Below, one piece after another: positions 1 through 9,267 of a stretch of 64,000 nt of DNA. This DNA comes from Eubacterium sp. Its GTDB lineage: Bacteria; Bacillota; Clostridia; Lachnospirales; Lachnospiraceae. The notes below the pieces were generated by a model that was not told the DNA's origin, ran no database searches, and saw nothing but the letters and a program-made list of their open reading frames with translations. The position numbers and the translations under genes are program-made. Where the stretch lies: contig JAFUVQ010000013.1 in the NCBI GenBank assembly GCA_017477505.1, positions 1-64,000 of the forward strand, given 5' to 3'. Position 1 is the first letter of the stretch. Each line of letters begins with the position of its first letter.

Positions 1-23
1 GGTCCAAACTCTAAAGTATAGAG

Positions 24-112
24 CGGAGAAGGAGGGATTTGAACCCTCGCACCGGGACTACCGGCCTACTCCCTTTCCAGGGGAGCCCCTTCAGCCGCTT
101 GGGTACTTCTCC
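24..112 (-). tRNA. tRNA-Ser (anticodon GGA)
   Basis: Read on the minus strand, the sequence folds as a class II tRNA. The 7-bp acceptor stem GGAGAAG pairs with CTTCTCC, followed by discriminator G. The anticodon loop CTGGAAA gives anticodon GGA, the variable arm is long as in serine tRNAs, and the T-loop is GGTTCAAATCC-like. No CCA is encoded. It decodes UCC/UCU and lies about 65 bp from a second serine tRNA. Confidence 0.95.
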
Positions 113-176
113 AAAGTTCCAAACGCCCTCTGATGCCGTCGTTCCGATTCCGGAACTTCCCTATAAGAATAGGTAG

Positions 177-262
177 CGGAGAGAGAGGGATTCGAACCCT
201 CGCGCCCTTGCGGACAAACGGTTTTCAAGACCGCCTCGTTATGACCACTTCGATATCTCTCC
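177..262 (-). tRNA. tRNA-Ser (anticodon TGA)
   Basis: This is a class II tRNA on the minus strand. The acceptor stem GGAGAGA pairs with TCTCTCC and the discriminator is G. The anticodon loop CTTGAAA gives UGA for UCA/UCG codons. It has a long variable arm and the T-loop GGTTCGAATCC. CCA is not encoded. It forms a serine tRNA pair with the GGA tRNA beside it. Confidence 0.95.
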
Positions 263-378
263 AAAGTCATACGTTACGATTTATACGCTATAAATCATGC
301 CGCCCTTTTCAAGCGGCAAAACGTATAATAACAAAATATCAGGATGGTGTCAACCACTTTTTTAACTTTTTTTACACC

Positions 379-408
379 AAAAAAAGCCTTGAAAATCAAG
401 GCTTTTTC
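379..408 (-). terminator. Rho-independent terminator after ispD
   Basis: A perfect hairpin AAAAAGCCTTGA / TCAAGGCTTTTT with a 3-nt loop. It has A runs on one side and T runs on the other, so it could work in both directions. It lies about 60 bp past the ispD stop and closes the minus-strand cluster. Confidence 0.85.
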
Positions 409-469
409 GAGAAAAATTACATTATCACTATCTTGTGGCTCTAAGCTTTTTTCAGCACCATATATACCA

Positions 470-1153
470 CTACGCATTCATCATCGCTTCTGCCACCGGT
501 ATATCCTCCGGGGTAGTCACTTTGATATTTTTATAATCCCCCTCAATGATCTTCACTGTCTGTCCCATATACTTCTCGACTATCATTGTATCATCCGTGA
601 TATTCCTGTCACCTGATACACGCAGTCTTTTATACGCTTCATCCAGCAGTGCTTTGTTGAAGCTCTGAGGTGTTTGTACTATATATAATGTACTTCTGTC
701 CGGAGTTTCCACTCCATTCATATCTTCATCGACAACCTTGATGGTATCCTTCACAGGTACTGCGACAGTACAGGCTTTATAACGCCTTGCATTTGATATT
801 GAATCAAGTATCATGCTGTTGGTCACAAAAGGACGGACTCCATCGTGTATCATGACTATGTCACTCTTACGATTTACGGCTTTCAGTCCACGCGATACGG
901 ATTCAAATCTTTCCTTACCACCCGGAACAATACTTCTCACCTTGCTGAAACCATATTTTTTTACGATTTCTTCTCTGACATAATCTATATCCTGCTGGCG
1001 CGTGACGAGTATTATCTCATCCACAACGCTGGCCTCAAATCTTGCCAATGAATAATATATAAGAGGTTTTCCGCCCAGCTCCAGAAACTGCTTCGGAACC
1101 TTACTTTTCATCCTGCTGCCGCTGCCGGCAGCAAGTACAATTGCTGATACCAT
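470..1153 (-). CDS. ispD: 2-C-methyl-D-erythritol 4-phosphate cytidylyltransferase
   Basis: IspD couples CTP to MEP in the third step of the non-mevalonate isoprenoid pathway, in the cytoplasm. At 227 residues it has the usual family length. The N-terminus carries the nucleotide-binding signature VLAAGSGSRM, then KVPKQFLELGGKP, and DGVRPFV and VQTPQSF follow mid-protein. It starts 10 bp after the S-layer-homology gene upstream on the same strand, so it is probably the last gene of that transcription unit, and a strong hairpin terminator follows. The family call is firm. Why it follows a surface-protein gene is not evident. Confidence 0.95.
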   Translation of the reverse strand: MVSAIVLAAGSGSRMKSKVPKQFLELGGKPLIYYSLARFEASVVDEIILVTRQQDIDYVREEIVKKYGFSKVRSIVPGGKERFESVSRGLKAVNRKSDIVMIHDGVRPFVTNSMILDSISNARRYKACTVAVPVKDTIKVVDEDMNGVETPDRSTLYIVQTPQSFNKALLDEAYKRLRVSGDRNITDDTMIVEKYMGQTVKIIEGDYKNIKVTTPEDIPVAEAMMNA

Positions 1154-1162
1154 ATCGTCCCC

Positions 1163-3025
1163 CTATATCAGATCATCATCTGTTATCGGACTGAAGCCCT
1201 TGATGGTAAATGTTCCGCATCTGACTCCGTCAACACTGACTATAAGCTCCTGTCCGGTGTACCATACCAGCGGCCAGTCACCATTAAGGAATGCTTCTAC
1301 ATTATCTCTTGTCTCACCCATCGCTATATGCGTATCGCCATTAACATTACAGATAAATGCTTCATATCCTGTAGCAGGGTCACTGAACATATAGAAGTGA
1401 CGTCCGTCTATTCCTTCTAAACCGGAATCTCCGTCCAGTTTGAGTGTTCCGACCATCTTCACCATATTGGGTATGAACTGCAGCTTTGAATCACTGTGAA
1501 CAACAGCAGCACCAACCCTGAGCTGTTTCTTAGGAACGTTATCGCCCAAAAGAATTCCTATATAATCACCCTTCTCAGCATAAGGAAGCGTCTTTTGGAA
1601 CATTTCTATTCCCTGTACTGTTGTTTCTAAAACAACAGGCTCCATTGAGTCATTGAAAGTCATGATTTTGATAGTATCACCCACATCAACTCTGCCATTC
1701 CTTACTCGTCCTGTTATTACATTTCCCTTTGACACAATAGAAAAGAAATCTTCAACGTACAAGAGGAATTCATCTCCGAGTTCATTCAGCTTCTCCGGTA
1801 TTTTCTCCGCACGATAAAGGAATGTTACAATCTGTGCACGTGAGCATGCTCTCTTTGGCGCAAATTTTGTTGCATTTACACCTGAAGTAACATTATTTTC
1901 TACTGCCCAGAGCATTGCCTTATAGTAGTAAGCTCCCGGATTTGTATCCACGAATGGATTTTCAGTTAAGGATGATTCCGGACAACCCTTCATTCTCCAG
2001 AGAAATGTGACAACCTGGCCTCTGCTGCAAGGTTCCTTAGGGCTGAAATGAGTTGCATCTGTTCCTGCCGTTATATTATTCTCGAGCGCCCAGAGCATTG
2101 CTTTATAGTAAAATGAATTTGGATTCGTTACATCTACAAACGGATGCGTAGTTATAGTAGGTTCAGGACAGCCCGCAGCACGCCACAGGAAGCAAACTAT
2201 CTGTCCTCTTGTACAATTATCATTCGGACAGAAATGAGTCTCATCCATACCGGCTGTAATCTGAGGATTTTGGTTAACGGCCCATTTTACAGGCTCATAA
2301 TAAAATGAATCCTCAGGAACGTCCTCGAACGGAAGCCCCTCCGGTGATTCAACCTCAACATATACTGCTTTTATAACTATGTCACTTTCCGGCATGGTAA
2401 CAGTAAGTGATTTATTATCCCAGTCAATATCACTTATCCGATAGTCACCGGACAGGACTTCCCAATGATCGAACTCGTAGGTTTCACCATCAATACTGTA
2501 ATTATCATAAGCCTTAAAAGTCAGTTCCTGACCAGCCTTGGCAGTTCCTTCTTCATAAGAATAATCTTCATATATTACTTCATAATTATATTCTGTGTTC
2601 GGATCATTATATGTATAAGATGCACTTGCAGTTTCAGAAGCAGTGGTACTGTTCGCTTTAAATCCAAGAATTGAGATTTGATGAAGGCCGTAACTTACAG
2701 TAGAATCCTGGGTAGAATTCTCACGCAGATAATCCATGCATCCCTTAACGTTAAATGTAACAACGGTTCCAAATACCGAATACTGCCAGGTAACAAACTG
2801 AGAGAAATTATTCTCCTGACCTTGGTAAACGAAAAAACCCTTCGTATTTGAATCATAGACTCCACCAACAAGAATCTTCTCTATCTTTTCAGTAAAACTA
2901 ATTGTAATTACGCCACCTGATACAGAGGCTGTTGCTGAACCGGCATACGATGGCACTTTGGCCATAAACACTGTCAACATCAATCCAACAACCAACAGTA
3001 CTGCCCATAACCTTTTTAACCTCAT
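1163..3025 (-). CDS. Secreted S-layer-homology protein with an EF-Tu domain-2-like barrel
   Basis: A 620-residue exported protein. Residues 1-29 form a signal peptide (KRLW, a hydrophobic stretch, then SYAG). Residues about 140-225 resemble an InlB B-repeat, with FDHWEV and MPESDIVIKAVY. Three S-layer-homology repeats follow at about 232-410, each with YYxxxxWA, ITAGxDxTHFxP and CxRGQxVxFLWR. Residues about 418-509 are unexpected: VEDFFSIVSKGNVITGRV, VDVGDTIKI and VQGIEMFQKTL match the course of domain 2 of EF-Tu. The last 110 residues are not recognised. The SLH repeats predict attachment to cell-wall polymers. The gene lies between tsaD and ispD, so it may be co-transcribed with housekeeping genes. 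Its function is unknown. Confidence 0.85.
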   Translation of the reverse strand: MRLKRLWAVLLVVGLMLTVFMAKVPSYAGSATASVSGGVITISFTEKIEKILVGGVYDSNTKGFFVYQGQENNFSQFVTWQYSVFGTVVTFNVKGCMDYLRENSTQDSTVSYGLHQISILGFKANSTTASETASASYTYNDPNTEYNYEVIYEDYSYEEGTAKAGQELTFKAYDNYSIDGETYEFDHWEVLSGDYRISDIDWDNKSLTVTMPESDIVIKAVYVEVESPEGLPFEDVPEDSFYYEPVKWAVNQNPQITAGMDETHFCPNDNCTRGQIVCFLWRAAGCPEPTITTHPFVDVTNPNSFYYKAMLWALENNITAGTDATHFSPKEPCSRGQVVTFLWRMKGCPESSLTENPFVDTNPGAYYYKAMLWAVENNVTSGVNATKFAPKRACSRAQIVTFLYRAEKIPEKLNELGDEFLLYVEDFFSIVSKGNVITGRVRNGRVDVGDTIKIMTFNDSMEPVVLETTVQGIEMFQKTLPYAEKGDYIGILLGDNVPKKQLRVGAAVVHSDSKLQFIPNMVKMVGTLKLDGDSGLEGIDGRHFYMFSDPATGYEAFICNVNGDTHIAMGETRDNVEAFLNGDWPLVWYTGQELIVSVDGVRCGTFTIKGFSPITDDDLI

Positions 3026-3130
3026 ATTTCTACCTCCTCATTTTTTGATTCGGAGTATCCGACATAACCCCCACTATGATAGTCCGAAACATTATGTAAT
3101 GAATTTATATTTTGAATTATGTTAACTATA

Positions 3131-4150
3131 TCATCTGACTCCGATTTTCAGATTCGGCACCGCATTAAGGCTGTAATCATCCCTGATACCGCGCATGTAC
3201 TCGTAATAACCGGCTGATGCGATCATAGCCGCATTGTCTGTACAGAGTATAAGTGACGGATTATAGAACTTAAGTCCCGCTGCTTCGGCTTTTTGTTTCA
3301 TAGTCTCTCTGAGACTTGAATTGGCAGCAACACCGCCCGCAAGGGCAAGGCTTCCGCATCCGAAGTCTTTGGCCGCAGCAACACTTCTGTCAGTCAGCAC
3401 ATCGATCACCGCCTGTTGGAATGAAGCAGCAACATCGGCGCGGTTCACTTCTATGCCTTTCATTTCACATCCGTTAAGGTAATTCAGAACTGCCGACTTA
3501 AGTCCGCTGAAGGAGAAATCATAGGGCGAGCCTTCTATTACCGCATGTGGAAATGAAATGCTATGAGGATCTCCCTCCCTAGCAAGCTTGTCTATCTTTG
3601 GTCCACCCGGATATCCCAGTCCCAGGGCTCTTGCCACCTTATCAAAGGCTTCTCCTGCCGCATCATCATGTGTAAATCCGATTATCTCATATTTCCCGTA
3701 ATCCGAAACCTTGACGATATGCGAATGTCCACCGGATGCAACAAGGCACATAAACGGCGGTTCAAGATCAGGATTCTCTATATAGTTTGCAGAGATATGC
3801 CCTTCTATGTGATGCACTCCCACAAGTGGCTTCTTCTTCGCAAATGCAATTGCCTTTGCCGCTCCTACTCCCACAAGAAGAGGTCCCACAAGACCGGGTC
3901 CGTAGGTTACAGCTATTGCATCCACATCATCCAGAGTCATCTCAGCATCTGAAAGTGCTTTCCTTATCACCTGATTTACTTTCTCTATATGTTTTCTTGA
4001 AGCAATCTCCGGCACAACTCCTCCATATAAAGTATGGAGCGGTACCTGCGAATAAATTACATTTGAAAGAACCTTCCTTCCGTTCACAACGATAGCTGCC
4101 GCAGTTTCGTCGCAGGATGATTCAATTCCTAATATTTTTACGTCATTCAT
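3131..4150 (-). CDS. tsaD: tRNA N6-adenosine threonylcarbamoyltransferase TsaD
   Basis: TsaD transfers the threonylcarbamoyl group to A37 of ANN-decoding tRNAs, acting with TsaB and TsaE. At 339 residues it is full length. The N-terminus has [12 protein letters not shown], the metal-binding motif appears as HHIEGH, SGGHSHI follows, and the C-terminal ATPase motif is [12 protein letters not shown]. The start codon overlaps the rnz stop by 4 nt, which suggests translational coupling. tsaB and tsaE lie upstream in the same minus-strand cluster and tsaC is about 20 kb away, so the whole t6A route is encoded here. Confidence 0.97.
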   Translation of the reverse strand: MNDVKILGIESSCDETAAAIVVNGRKVLSNVIYSQVPLHTLYGGVVPEIASRKHIEKVNQVIRKALSDAEMTLDDVDAIAVTYGPGLVGPLLVGVGAAKAIAFAKKKPLVGVHHIEGHISANYIENPDLEPPFMCLVASGGHSHIVKVSDYGKYEIIGFTHDDAAGEAFDKVARALGLGYPGGPKIDKLAREGDPHSISFPHAVIEGSPYDFSFSGLKSAVLNYLNGCEMKGIEVNRADVAASFQQAVIDVLTDRSVAAAKDFGCGSLALAGGVAANSSLRETMKQKAEAAGLKFYNPSLILCTDNAAMIASAGYYEYMRGIRDDYSLNAVPNLKIGVR

Positions 4151-5091
4151 TTCTCTGTCTCATTACCCGATTCTTCTATGTTTTCGTCCTCAAATCTCAT
4201 TTCCATTATCTGCCTGTCCTTTGAAATGACAGTTCTCGGGAATATAGCCTGCACCGCCTCCTGATAATCCTGGGGGCGATTCATGGATGGTGAATAATGT
4301 GTAAGCCACATCTCGGCGACATCGGCCTTCTTCGCCAGTTCCGCCGCTTCATACATGGTCATGTGTTTCTTTTCTCTGGCCTTCTCTTCATTTTCCGGAT
4401 CACCGTACATTCCTTCACATATGAAAAGGTCCGAGCCCACGGCATGCTCAGCAATTGATGTGACCGGTCTTGAGTCTGTACAATAGGTAACCTTAAGTCC
4501 CTTTCGCGGCGCCCCCATTACCATATCCGGAGTGTATGTGATTCCATCTATTTCCACAGTCTCGCCGTGCTGAAGGCGGTTCCAGCATTTGATAGGAATC
4601 TGCTTTTCCTTTGCAGCCTCCGCATCAAACTTACCCTGACGCGCCAATTCTATGGAGTAGCCGTAGCAGGTAAGGTTATGATCCACTTTGAAAGCCGTAA
4701 ACTTAAGTCCCAGCATTTCAAATACCATTTCCGGACCGTCTATCTCGATATATTCAACTTCAAAAGGCAGGCGCGGTGCGATTATGAGAAGCGAACGGCA
4801 TATCCTCTCGATTCCCGGAGGCCCCGCTATAGTTATCTTCTCGGTACGCCCTGCATTTCCCATCATAAGAAGAAAACCCGGCAGCCCGCTAATATGATCG
4901 GCATGAAAATGCGTTATCAAAATCAGATCTATAGGCTTAAAGCTCCAGCCCAGTCTTTTAGTTGTGATCTGAGTTCCCTCCCCGCAGTCTATAAGGACTG
5001 CACTTCCGTTATATCTTACGAACAGACTTGTAAGCGCCCTGTAAGGAAGCGGCATCATACCGCCTGTTCCAAGTAAACATATGTCTAGCAT
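4147..5091 (-). CDS. rnz: Ribonuclease Z (tRNA 3' endonuclease)
   Basis: A metallo-beta-lactamase-fold enzyme that removes the 3' trailer of pre-tRNAs lacking CCA, which fits the two serine tRNA genes here that do not encode CCA. It is 314 residues, the short bacterial form. The zinc ligands are in HFHADHISG near residue 60, with later ligand-bearing segments around VDHN, CTDSRP and LTHYSPS. It overlaps tsaD by 4 nt downstream and starts 38 bp after the LRR-SLH gene. The C-terminal tail ([14 protein letters not shown]) is acidic and outside the fold. Confidence 0.95.
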   Translation of the reverse strand: MLDICLLGTGGMMPLPYRALTSLFVRYNGSAVLIDCGEGTQITTKRLGWSFKPIDLILITHFHADHISGLPGFLLMMGNAGRTEKITIAGPPGIERICRSLLIIAPRLPFEVEYIEIDGPEMVFEMLGLKFTAFKVDHNLTCYGYSIELARQGKFDAEAAKEKQIPIKCWNRLQHGETVEIDGITYTPDMVMGAPRKGLKVTYCTDSRPVTSIAEHAVGSDLFICEGMYGDPENEEKAREKKHMTMYEAAELAKKADVAEMWLTHYSPSMNRPQDYQEAVQAIFPRTVISKDRQIMEMRFEDENIEESGNETEK

Positions 5092-5128
5092 TTGTACCTC
5101 ATATAAACGTATATTTTCTATTAGAAAT

Positions 5129-6514
5129 CTAATTCCCCCAGGAAGTATTTCTCATTAAAAATGTAACCGCCTGGGCACGGTTTATCACTCTCTTTGTTCC
5201 AAACCTTGTATCGGTTATTCCCTGTGTGATTCGAGTGCTGGTTGCCCATAGAACAGCCTTACCAAGATCGGTATTCATATCAACATCTGAAAATGGACAT
5301 GTATCTATATATGCTCGCGGATAACCATTCATTCTCCACAAAAAGAGCACATACTGTCCCCTCGTACATGGGTCAAGAGGAGCAAATTTATCCTCTGTTT
5401 TTCCAGCAACTATATTTCGTTCTTTCCCCCATAGAACGGCTTTATAATAAAAAGTATCCTCATCAATATCCGTAAATGGATTTTCATTATTCACAGGTTC
5501 AGGACATCCCGCTTTTTTCCAGAGAAATGTAATCATCTGTGCTCTGTTGCATGTTGACAAAGGCTTAAAATGTGTACTGTCAACTCCTGATGTGACAGCC
5601 GGTTCAGTCTGGCATGCCCAAACCACAGCGTTGTAATAAAAGTTATTTAAACTCACATCCTCAAAATCACATTTTTCTTCCATAAATGCACAGCCTTTTT
5701 CAAGAGCATACGCTTCAGCTCTCGATCCTTTTTTGCCGATAACCAGGCCTTTCGTAGAAAAATTGCCTTCTCCAATTATTTCTACACTTTCCGGAATTCT
5801 GAAAGACTGGTTACCACCGACTATCCAAAATGAGCTATTTCCAATTTCTGTTACACTGTCAGGAAGTATAATACCATTCAATGAAAGAACACCTGCAAAA
5901 GCTTTATCCCCTATTTCAGTAACTCCATCCGGTACGACCACTTCTCCGGATTTTTTCCCCGGGCATATTACCAGTTTTTTCATGTCTTTGGAATATACTA
6001 TTCCATCCACAGCTGTAAAATATGGATTGTCGGAACTCACAACAGCTTTGACCGCATATGTTGGCCTTACATATTGTACATTACTTACTTTAGATGGAAC
6101 ATATATTTCCTTAAGTCCGGTAAATTGAAAAGCAACTCCTCCTATTTCAGTCACACTCTCAGGAATTTTGACTTCCGTAAGATTTTTATTATTCTGGAAT
6201 GCACCAACTCCGACAATCGATATACCATCCTGTATAACAACCTTAGTCAAGTCTTTATTCTCAAATGCCGACCTTCCGATAGTAGTAACCTTAAGCCCGT
6301 TAATCTCATTTGGAACCGTAATATCTGTAGCAGTCCCATCATAATCCGTTATTGTTGCGGTTCCATCGCCGTTATCCTGATAAACAAATCCTTCATCCGT
6401 CACTAATTTATCAGGCTCCGCAGCATTAACACCACCCGGTCCAATCACGTTTCCCGGAGCAAATGCCAGCAAAACTGCCAGTACCAATAATAACGATATC
6501 AGCCTTCTCTTCAT
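5129..6514 (-). CDS. Secreted BspA-type leucine-rich-repeat protein with S-layer-homology repeats
   Basis: A 461-residue surface protein. The signal peptide (residues 1 to about 32) is RRLISLLLVLAVLLAFAPG plus an Ala-containing cleavage region. Residues about 50-270 are BspA/TpLRR-type repeats with ITVPNEINGLKVTTIG, AFENKDLTKVVIQDG and VTEIGGVAFQF. Three S-layer-homology repeats occupy about 285-455, with NFYYNAVVWA, ITSGV/IVAGK/ITQGI and CNRAQMITFLW. Related LRR domains act in adhesion in other bacteria; the ligand here is unknown. Its start codon overlaps the rimI stop by 4 nt, so a cell-surface protein is translationally coupled to a ribosome and tRNA modification operon. Confidence 0.88.
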   Translation of the reverse strand: MKRRLISLLLVLAVLLAFAPGNVIGPGGVNAAEPDKLVTDEGFVYQDNGDGTATITDYDGTATDITVPNEINGLKVTTIGRSAFENKDLTKVVIQDGISIVGVGAFQNNKNLTEVKIPESVTEIGGVAFQFTGLKEIYVPSKVSNVQYVRPTYAVKAVVSSDNPYFTAVDGIVYSKDMKKLVICPGKKSGEVVVPDGVTEIGDKAFAGVLSLNGIILPDSVTEIGNSSFWIVGGNQSFRIPESVEIIGEGNFSTKGLVIGKKGSRAEAYALEKGCAFMEEKCDFEDVSLNNFYYNAVVWACQTEPAVTSGVDSTHFKPLSTCNRAQMITFLWKKAGCPEPVNNENPFTDIDEDTFYYKAVLWGKERNIVAGKTEDKFAPLDPCTRGQYVLFLWRMNGYPRAYIDTCPFSDVDMNTDLGKAVLWATSTRITQGITDTRFGTKRVINRAQAVTFLMRNTSWGN

Positions 6515-7029
6515 AATGATACCTCCATGATCAATGCATCATCATCAGGTTCTTTATAATACCCCTTACGCACACCGATTTCGGTGAAACCGAATTTGTT
6601 GTATAGCCCTATGGCCACTGCATTCTGAGAGCGCACCTCCAGGATACATTTTTCTGTCTGCTCTTCAGCAAGGTTCTTCAGCATCTCCTTCATAAGTATT
6701 GATGCATAACCCTTACCACGACAACTTTCATCAACTGCGACACGGAGCAGTTCAGATTCACCTGCCACGTTTGAATATATTATATATCCGGCGATGCCGC
6801 CTCTGTCTGATTTTTCATCTGATAATTCGTATGATATTTCGTTCGATAATCCGCCTGGCATAGACACATGATTGACATAATCTTGCGAGTGTGCTGTCAA
6901 TGCTCCGGTTCTATCAATGGTTAATACATGATTATAATCATATTTAAATGTATCGCTCAGCATCGCCTCTGACCATGGGTCACTGAATATAGTTTTCTCG
7001 AGTGAAGCGATACTCTGTATCATACTCAT
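6511..7029 (-). CDS. rimI: Ribosomal protein alanine N-acetyltransferase RimI
   Basis: A GNAT acetyltransferase of 172 residues, commonly found next to tsaB/tsaD in bacteria. It has the acetyl-CoA-binding motif VDESCRGKGYASILM and the C-terminal signature NAVAIGLYNKFGFTEIGVRKGYY (given in part). IFSDPWSEAML near the N-terminus is typical of RimI. Residues about 40-75 form an insert with low similarity to the family. It overlaps tsaB by 4 nt upstream and the LRR-SLH gene by 4 nt downstream, so all three should be translated from one message. Confidence 0.93.
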   Translation of the reverse strand: MSMIQSIASLEKTIFSDPWSEAMLSDTFKYDYNHVLTIDRTGALTAHSQDYVNHVSMPGGLSNEISYELSDEKSDRGGIAGYIIYSNVAGESELLRVAVDESCRGKGYASILMKEMLKNLAEEQTEKCILEVRSQNAVAIGLYNKFGFTEIGVRKGYYKEPDDDALIMEVSL

Positions 7030-7739
7030 ACTTGCGATTCCTCAGCGAGTTTCTTCTCGCGCTCACGCTCAGCCTGTGACTTTCTAAGATATACCGGTGC
7101 GAAGTCATCGGCAGGTATAGCCTTGCCATCTTTCATATACTGCATGGCAAGCGTCGCTATAGCCGCTGCATTCTCATCTGTAAGATGTGCAGGTGCAAAG
7201 AGTGCAGGTGCTTTCATCTCTGCCTCAATTGTTGCGCGGAACACAGGTACTCCGTCGCCGAGGAATACTACCCTTTCATTCATCTCATTCAGTTTTGAAA
7301 TCAGGTCATGTATATCCATGGCGTCCTGATCCATGAGGCATGACATTTTTTCATCAATACGATAAATCCCCGTATAGACCTGCCCGCGTCTTGCATCGAC
7401 TATAGGGCAAATGAGTCCGTCAAAGCCCCACATGTTATATGCTATTCCCGCACAGGTCGGAACCGGAACTATCGGAATATCTAATGCAAGAGCAAGTCCC
7501 TTCGCAGTAGCCGCACCGATACGGAGTCCTGTAAATGAGCCCGGTCCCGCACATACTGCCACCGCATCTACATCCTCCAAGTCTATCGATGCATTCTTTG
7601 TTATCTCATCCAGCATCGGAAGCAGAGTTTCCGAATGCGTCTTCTTATAATTCATCGAATATTCAGCTATAATTTTATCATCCTCAGCCACCGCAACAGT
7701 TGCAACTGTTCCCGAGCTTCCGAGTGCTACAATCTTCAT
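7026..7739 (-). CDS. tsaB: tRNA t6A biosynthesis scaffold protein TsaB
   Basis: TsaB is a TsaD paralogue that lost catalysis and scaffolds the TsaD-TsaE complex. It is 237 residues with VCAGPGSFTGLRIGAAT, the family hallmark, followed by GLALALDIPIVPVPT and VDARRGQVYTGIYR. The C-terminus ends in a charged helix (REREKKLAEESQV). Its stop overlaps the rimI start by 4 nt. About 130 bp separate it from the Uma2 gene upstream, with no obvious terminator between, so read-through from that gene is possible. Confidence 0.96.
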   Translation of the reverse strand: MKIVALGSSGTVATVAVAEDDKIIAEYSMNYKKTHSETLLPMLDEITKNASIDLEDVDAVAVCAGPGSFTGLRIGAATAKGLALALDIPIVPVPTCAGIAYNMWGFDGLICPIVDARRGQVYTGIYRIDEKMSCLMDQDAMDIHDLISKLNEMNERVVFLGDGVPVFRATIEAEMKAPALFAPAHLTDENAAAIATLAMQYMKDGKAIPADDFAPVYLRKSQAEREREKKLAEESQV

Positions 7740-7870
7740 ATATTAATCCTCATCAATAATGACCCCTATTACCAATGAAAGTCATCCCCTGTATTCGTTT
7801 TCTCAATCCGTATCCATTTATATACAACCTGGAGTGCATTTTTGTCAAGATAACGTTGATACAACGTGCG

Positions 7871-8695
7871 CTACCTTTCCATCAGAAAGCTTATCTTATC
7901 ATATATGTCATGAAAATCAACGATACATTTTCCATCCCATATACCTACCGGAACCTTATCGTCAAAGCTATAGGTGACAGCGTCAGGCGATTCAGCAAAT
8001 ATATATACGAGCACCTTCTTCTCTTCAGGGACTACAATCCAGTATTCCCGCACACCGGCATTTCTGTATTTGGCCAGCTTGCGAACCGTATCATGGAACC
8101 AGTTCCCCTCTGACAAAACCTCTACAATAAGGTCAGGCGCCCCCACTACGCGTGCTTTGATGATCTTGTTTCTGTCGCAAACGACAAGAACATCAGGTTG
8201 AACCATAGTCTTGTCATCCGAATCAAGCTGTACGTCTGTAGGTGCAACAGATGGAATACACGGACCGCCATTTGCATTAACAAAATTCTCAAAAACATTA
8301 AAAATCATTGCCCCTACACGCTGATGAACAAATGTGGGTGCCGCCATATCGTAAAACGTACCATCTATAAGTTCTATCCTTGTTCCCTCCGGAAGCGCCA
8401 GATAATCTTCCAGAGTTTTATTCTCATATGAATCTATCTTTACAGCTGTGCTTCCGTAAAAAGCATTCTCCTCAACCGCATCAAAATCCATATGCCGAAA
8501 ATATTCATAACCCGTACGCTTCTTCTCTTTCTCAAACATACCGGTCAGAGCCTCAATGGTACTTCTCCTCGGGGAAGTAGTGACTCCTGTGAAAACCTTC
8601 TGAACAGTCCCCAACGGCACACCTGACATATCCGCAATATCCTGGTATGAAAGTCCCATTTCCTTCTTTAAGTTTATCATCTCTTTTATAGTCAT
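7871..8695 (-). CDS. HTH-Uma2 family putative endonuclease
   Basis: About 274 residues with two modules. Residues about 1-55 form an XRE-like helix-turn-helix (LSYQDIADMSGVPLGTVQKV). Residues about 85-270 are a Uma2 (DUF820) PD-(D/E)XK nuclease-like domain with ELIDGTFYDMAAP, HQRV, PDVLVVCD, GAPDLIVEVLS and REYWIV, so the presumed catalytic D, E and neighbouring residues are present. I chose the ATG at 8695 because AAAGGGTGG precedes it closely; a TTG 30 nt further upstream would add 10 residues. The promoter region holds a tandem TCCATTTTA repeat that the HTH might bind. It splits the t6A cluster. Uma2 proteins have no settled role. Confidence 0.8.
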   Translation of the reverse strand: MTIKEMINLKKEMGLSYQDIADMSGVPLGTVQKVFTGVTTSPRRSTIEALTGMFEKEKKRTGYEYFRHMDFDAVEENAFYGSTAVKIDSYENKTLEDYLALPEGTRIELIDGTFYDMAAPTFVHQRVGAMIFNVFENFVNANGGPCIPSVAPTDVQLDSDDKTMVQPDVLVVCDRNKIIKARVVGAPDLIVEVLSEGNWFHDTVRKLAKYRNAGVREYWIVVPEEKKVLVYIFAESPDAVTYSFDDKVPVGIWDGKCIVDFHDIYDKISFLMER

Positions 8696-8731
8696 ATCAG
8701 CCACCCTTTTTCGTATTATTTCCAAATTCTT

Positions 8732-8749
8732 TCCATTTTATCCATTTTA
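8732..8749. promoter_or_regulatory. Tandem TCCATTTTA repeat, possible operator of the HTH-Uma2 gene
   Basis: Two adjacent copies of the 9-mer TCCATTTTA (8732-8740 and 8741-8749) lie 37-54 bp upstream of the HTH-Uma2 start. An autoregulatory site is an inference; the position fits but the sequence is simple and AT-rich. Confidence 0.3.
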
Positions 8750-8754
8750 ACTAA

Positions 8755-8793
8755 TAAAAAATGGATTGTCAAGCAATTACGCCCGCAATCCAT
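8755..8793 (-). terminator. Terminator after tsaE
   Basis: On the minus strand ATGGATTG pairs with CAATCCAT across an 17-nt loop and runs into TTTTTTATT. It sits 19 bp after the tsaE stop, so tsaE probably ends its own transcript and the Uma2 gene starts a new one. Confidence 0.65.
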
Positions 8794-8811
8794 CCATAAT
8801 CTTTCCATTAT

Positions 8812-9255
8812 TCAATTAACTATGATTTCTCTGTAATCGAAACCCTTCTCAGGCTTCTTCTCAATCACAATCTGTATGGCATTTTCAGGGATGATACCCG
8901 GAATCAGCTTCGCCCATTCGATAAGTGTAACTCCGTCACCGCTGTCTATCTTATCAAAAAAGCCTATCTCCTCCATCTCATCCTCAGAACCCACTCTGTA
9001 GACATCAAAATGATACATAGGGATGCGCCCTTCGTCATATTCTTTAAGTATTGTAAATGTAGGGCTTGATATAGGCGTATCTATCCCAAGTCCCTTTCCA
9101 AAGCCTTTGGTAAAAACCGTCTTGCCGACTCCCAGATCACCGTCAAGAAGATATACCTCTCCCGGCTTAGCTGCTTCCGCAAGACGCTTTCCAAATTCAA
9201 ATGTATCCTTCTCCGAGTTAGAGATTATTGTTTCATTCAATCCATTTGCCTCCAC
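8812..9255 (-). CDS. tsaE: tRNA t6A biosynthesis ATPase TsaE
   Basis: TsaE is the P-loop ATPase that resets the TsaBD complex during t6A synthesis. At 147 residues it is typical in length. The Walker A motif is GDLGVGKTVFTKG (about residue 41), SSPTFTILKEY forms the switch region, HFDVYR follows and IEWAKLIPGIIP is the Walker B-like region. It begins 12 bp after the YcxB-like gene and is followed by a hairpin terminator. Confidence 0.95.
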   Translation of the reverse strand: MEANGLNETIISNSEKDTFEFGKRLAEAAKPGEVYLLDGDLGVGKTVFTKGFGKGLGIDTPISSPTFTILKEYDEGRIPMYHFDVYRVGSEDEMEEIGFFDKIDSGDGVTLIEWAKLIPGIIPENAIQIVIEKKPEKGFDYREIIVN

Positions 9256-9267
9256 TACTTTTGATTC

